A DNA stretch of 64,000 nt from an uncultured Bacilli bacterium (GTDB lineage Bacteria; Bacillota_I; Bacilli_A; RF39; UBA660): contig CAJTIX010000003.1 in the NCBI GenBank assembly GCA_910576795.1, positions 42,558-106,557 on the forward strand, written 5' to 3'. Shown here in pieces: positions 62,128-64,000 of this stretch. The notes under the pieces are model-generated. The model was not told the DNA's origin. It did not search any database and was given only the letters and a program-made list of their open reading frames with translations. Position 1 is the first letter of the stretch, and the number at the start of each line of letters is the position of its first letter. A program made the translations under genes and the position numbers.

Positions 62128-62238
62128 GTCAAGGAAACTTGCATAAAATAAAAAAGGGAATACCTAATTTTGACGAGTTAGGTACTATTCCTAAATAATA
62201 GTTCAAGTACCGACTTATACAGTTGGTACTATTTTTAT
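62128..62238 (+). ncRNA. Candidate type I antitoxin RNA
   Basis: About 110 bases from the promoter at 62093-62121. Predicted hairpins: CAAG-GAAA-CTTG at the 5' end (GNRA loop); a middle stem GGAATA/CCTAA with TTAGG/ATTCC (about 62155-62191); and a 3' terminator AGTACC-GAC with GTT-GGTACT (62206-62230) followed by ATTTTT. Its 3' half is antisense to the last codons and 3' end of the minus-strand toxin gene. Transcript ends are inferred. Confidence 0.72.
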
Positions 62239-62307
62239 TAATATGACTAAAATCACAATAATAAGGAGTATTATGATAGTACAAAGATATTTCTCTGATT
62301 TTCTCAT
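62215..62307 (-). CDS. Candidate type I toxin peptide (30 aa)
   Basis: Thirty residues: charged N-terminus MRKSEKY (1-7), an unbroken hydrophobic helix from about Leu8 to Ile24 made of Ile, Leu and Val, then KIVPTV. This is the design of membrane-acting type I toxins. The start ATG (62307-62305) is preceded by AAGGAGGTGA, a 10-base match to the 16S 3' end. Upstream is a TTGTTT/TATAAT promoter. The mRNA terminator is the middle hairpin of the opposing RNA, read on this strand with a C-T6-A-T4 tail (about 62142-62191). No known toxin family is matched, so the class is inferred from layout. Confidence 0.75.
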   Translation of the reverse strand: MRKSEKYLCTIIILLIIVILVILIKIVPTV

Positions 62308-62315
62308 AATTTCAC

Positions 62316-62342
62316 CTCCTTCCACTTTTAAAAGTAAAGGAG
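62316..62342 (-). promoter_or_regulatory. Hairpin covering the toxin ribosome site
   Basis: On the minus strand CTCCTT, then ACTTTTAAAAGT (self-complementary), then AAGGAG. The outer 6 bp pair CTCCTT with the Shine-Dalgarno AAGGAG, so translation is blocked in the folded mRNA. Confidence 0.7.
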
Positions 62343-62377
62343 AATAGTACCTAAACTAACTAAATATTCCTTTAAAT

Positions 62378-62406
62378 ATTATACTATTAGTCATTTATTA
62401 AAACAA
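62378..62406 (-). promoter_or_regulatory. Promoter of the toxin mRNA
   Basis: Minus strand: TTGTTT (62406-62401), 17 bp, TATAAT (62383-62378). Start near 62371, giving a leader of about 64 bases. Confidence 0.75.
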
Positions 62407-62445
62407 GTAAACAAATGAATTTTTTTTAAAATATGGGAGGACTAG

Positions 62446-63039
62446 ATGATAAACAATATATTAAAAACTATAAATGATTATTTGTCATTATATCCGGAAG
62501 AAAGAAAAAGGCAGTCTCAGTTATTGACTTATTTGCAAAGCAATGATAACACACAGATAACCGATTGGAATAACTTTGATGGACATATAGTCGCTGGAGG
62601 ATTTATCTATGCTAAAAAGGAACATAAATTTTTGGTTTTATATCATAAAGATTTAAAAATGTTTTTATATCCTGGAGGACATATGGATAATCAGGATAAA
62701 AATCCATTAGAAACTGCAAAAAGAGAGATAAAAGAAGAAACGGGATTAGTCAATTTAATTCAATTAAAGTTAGTTGAAAATGAGCTAGTTCCTTTTGACA
62801 TTGATACTCACTTAATAAAATATAATGATAGATTAAAATTGCCAGAACATTATCATTTTGATTTTAGATATTTATTTATAGTAGATAAAATTTCTGAAAT
62901 AAAAATTGAAGAAACTGAAATATCTAATTATAAGTGGATAGATACTAATGAATTAAAAAATGATTTAAATTATGGAAAAATAGCAAATAAAATTTTAAAA
63001 ATATTACCATTAGTTGATATAAAAAATTTTAATAATTAG
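62446..63039 (+). CDS. NUDIX hydrolase
   Basis: 197 residues. The complete NUDIX box is at about Gly78-Leu101 (GGHMDNQ, then KREIKEETGL). The surrounding pattern (HIVAGGFIYAKKEHKFLVLYH, and KLPEHYHFDFRYLF with two His before the Asp-Phe) is that of a group of bacterial NUDIX proteins often found in defence or mobile regions. GGGAGG before ATG. It is divergent from the toxin gene. Confidence 0.88.
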   Translation: MINNILKTINDYLSLYPEERKRQSQLLTYLQSNDNTQITDWNNFDGHIVAGGFIYAKKEHKFLVLYHKDLKMFLYPGGHMDNQDKNPLETAKREIKEETGLVNLIQLKLVENELVPFDIDTHLIKYNDRLKLPEHYHFDFRYLFIVDKISEIKIEETEISNYKWIDTNELKNDLNYGKIANKILKILPLVDIKNFNN

Positions 63040-63078
63040 TATTGATTACAAATATTTGCTACATGCTTCATGCTACAT

Positions 63079-63188
63079 AATAAGGGTAATACTATCCTTA
63101 TTATGGCGAAGACTTAGTGGCCATACCACTAGTCTCGCTCATAAATACACTTAACTACGATGTCATTAGGTATAGTAGTTTTTAAGTA
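63079..63188 (+). other. Structured intergenic stretch, possible small RNA
   Basis: Three successive hairpins: AATAAGG/CCTTATT; a long stem GCG, AGAC, TAGTGG paired with CCACTA, GTCT, CGC around CCATA; and AACTAC/GTAGTT followed by TTTT, which looks like a terminator. I see no good promoter, so it may be the 3' end of the NUDIX mRNA. Confidence 0.4.
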
Positions 63189-63219
63189 TCCAAATTATAT
63201 AAACTTCAATCCTATAATT

Positions 63220-63247
63220 TTTACTACCAATTTACTACTTTTGAAAG
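63220..63247. repeat. TTTACTAC direct repeats, right copy
   Basis: TTTACTAC at 63220-63227 and 63231-63238, 11 bp apart; 24 of 28 positions equal the left copy at 62061-62088. Confidence 0.6.
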
Positions 63248-63691
63248 CAAAATTATAAGAAATTATAAAAATATATGTGAATATTCTTTGAAAATAAAAA
63301 TAATACAAATGCTTATAAATAAAGGTTATTACTAGATTTAAGAACTTATAAAAAGTTATTTGAAAAATGCTATATTTTTTTAATGAAAAATTACCCTATT
63401 TTTTGCATAAAAATAGGGTATATAAGCTAGAAAAATAGAGAAATTTCAAAAAAAGAAGTATTATCTAAATATAGTAATTCAAGCTGGAAATAAAAAAAGA
63501 AACCAATATTTAATTTCTTAACCAGAGAGAAAAAATTAAATGAATTGATTTCTTATAATGGAAAATTATTCAAATATAAATTTGGAAATAGTAAAAAATT
63601 TATTTTGATGGTTATTTTTGGTTGTTTTATAATGAATGCATTGAAGTTAGTTTCAAAAAAGTATTATGTAAGGATACGAGAAAAGATGAAC
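63248..63691. other. Non-coding stretch
   Basis: AT rich with no supported gene. A frame without a start codon (about 63535-63710, containing YNGKLFKYKFGNSKKFILMV) could be a remnant of a membrane protein gene, but I cannot assign it. Confidence 0.4.
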
Positions 63692-64000
63692 CTAACGATT
63701 AGGGATTCTTAGAACTTGCCCAATACTTAAAGCATCGCTTGTTAATCCATTTAAACTTTTAATGGCACTTACAGTTGTGCCAAATCTTCTAGCAATTTGC
63801 CATAATGTATCCCCCGATACAACAGTATATAGTGTATAATTTGGTTCATTATTCTCCTTTGGAATTCTTAATACTTGCCCAATACTTAAAGCGTCGCTTG
63901 TTAATCCATTTAAACTTTTAATAGCACTTACAGTTGTGCCAAATCTTCTAGCAATTTGCCATAATGTATCCCCCGATACAACAGTATATAGTGTATAATT
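63692..64000 (-). CDS. LysM-repeat protein, C-terminal part (runs off the right edge)
   Basis: Minus-strand frame of 102 residues ending LRIPNR, stop at 63694-63692. It holds two tandem LysM domains that bind peptidoglycan or chitin-type glycans: each reads YTVVSGDTLWQIARRFG, then TVSAIKSLNGLTSDALSIGQ, then VLRIP. The repeat unit is 53 residues (159 bp), and the two copies differ at only a few bases, so the duplication is recent. The catalytic part, if any, lies outside the window, so the enzyme type is unknown. Confidence 0.9.
   Translation of the reverse strand, partial: NYTLYTVVSGDTLWQIARRFGTTVSAIKSLNGLTSDALSIGQVLRIPKENNEPNYTLYTVVSGDTLWQIARRFGTTVSAIKSLNGLTSDALSIGQVLRIPNR

Noticed and set aside
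1..64000. CRISPR arrays, rRNA genes, complete insertion sequences and a recombinase gene
   Set aside because: I looked for regularly spaced repeats, rRNA signatures and transposase or integrase motifs and found none in the window.

Overview
The window is an origin-proximal chromosome segment of a low-GC, spore-forming member of the Bacillota. Gene order is Bacillus-like (gyrB-recF-dnaN-dnaA | oriC | rpmH-rnpA-yidC-khpB-mnmE-mnmG-rsmG-noc). It carries SpoIIR, SpoIID, SpoIIQ, SpoIIID and CotJ proteins, all start sites have strong Shine-Dalgarno sequences, and TGA is used as a stop. The compacted gene content suggests a host-associated Bacilli lineage (Erysipelotrichia or RF39-like), but that placement is inference. 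Genes left of about 5.2 kb are on the minus strand and nearly all genes to the right are on the plus strand, as expected for bidirectional replication from an origin at about 3.5-5.4 kb.

Region 1 (1-14 kb) is the replication-origin cluster with DnaA boxes on both sides of dnaA. A ComK competence regulator sits between recF and dnaN, and the cluster ends with noc, which encodes an unusually long nucleoid-occlusion protein with candidate Noc sites in its own promoter. Region 2 (14-36.3 kb) joins conserved blocks: uvrB-lgt-trxB-whiA, a cut-down GdpP-type phosphodiesterase with rplI and dnaB, walJ-rlmH, spoIIR-mntP-murA, then rpiB-DUF1146-spoIID-spoIIQ-spoIIID-mbl-tagO. It therefore covers translation, cell wall, c-di-AMP turnover and sporulation. 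Region 3 (36.3-49.5 kb) is more mixed: DUF421, NUDIX, a thermonuclease, a glutamine amidotransferase, an acyltransferase, a hybrid histidine kinase, typA, small XRE regulators, and the CotJ spore-coat operon with a sigma-E-like promoter.

Region 4 (49.5-64 kb) is accessory. It starts at a LytTR regulator and a tRNA-His gene, followed by a decayed second copy of the tRNA and pseudogenes of an XRE regulator, a HAM1-type NTPase and a DUF1016/YhcG nuclease. Then come a zincin-like protein, a MacB-type ABC transporter, several XRE regulators and small membrane proteins. At 62.1-62.4 kb is the most interesting object in the window: a 30-residue hydrophobic peptide on the minus strand with a perfect but sequestrable ribosome site, faced by a convergent antisense RNA with its own strong promoter and terminator. 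This is a textbook layout for a type I toxin-antitoxin system. The window ends in the 3' part of a LysM-repeat protein gene.

Coordinates, motifs and hairpins were read by eye. No database search or folding program was run, so family names rest on recognised motifs and gene order.
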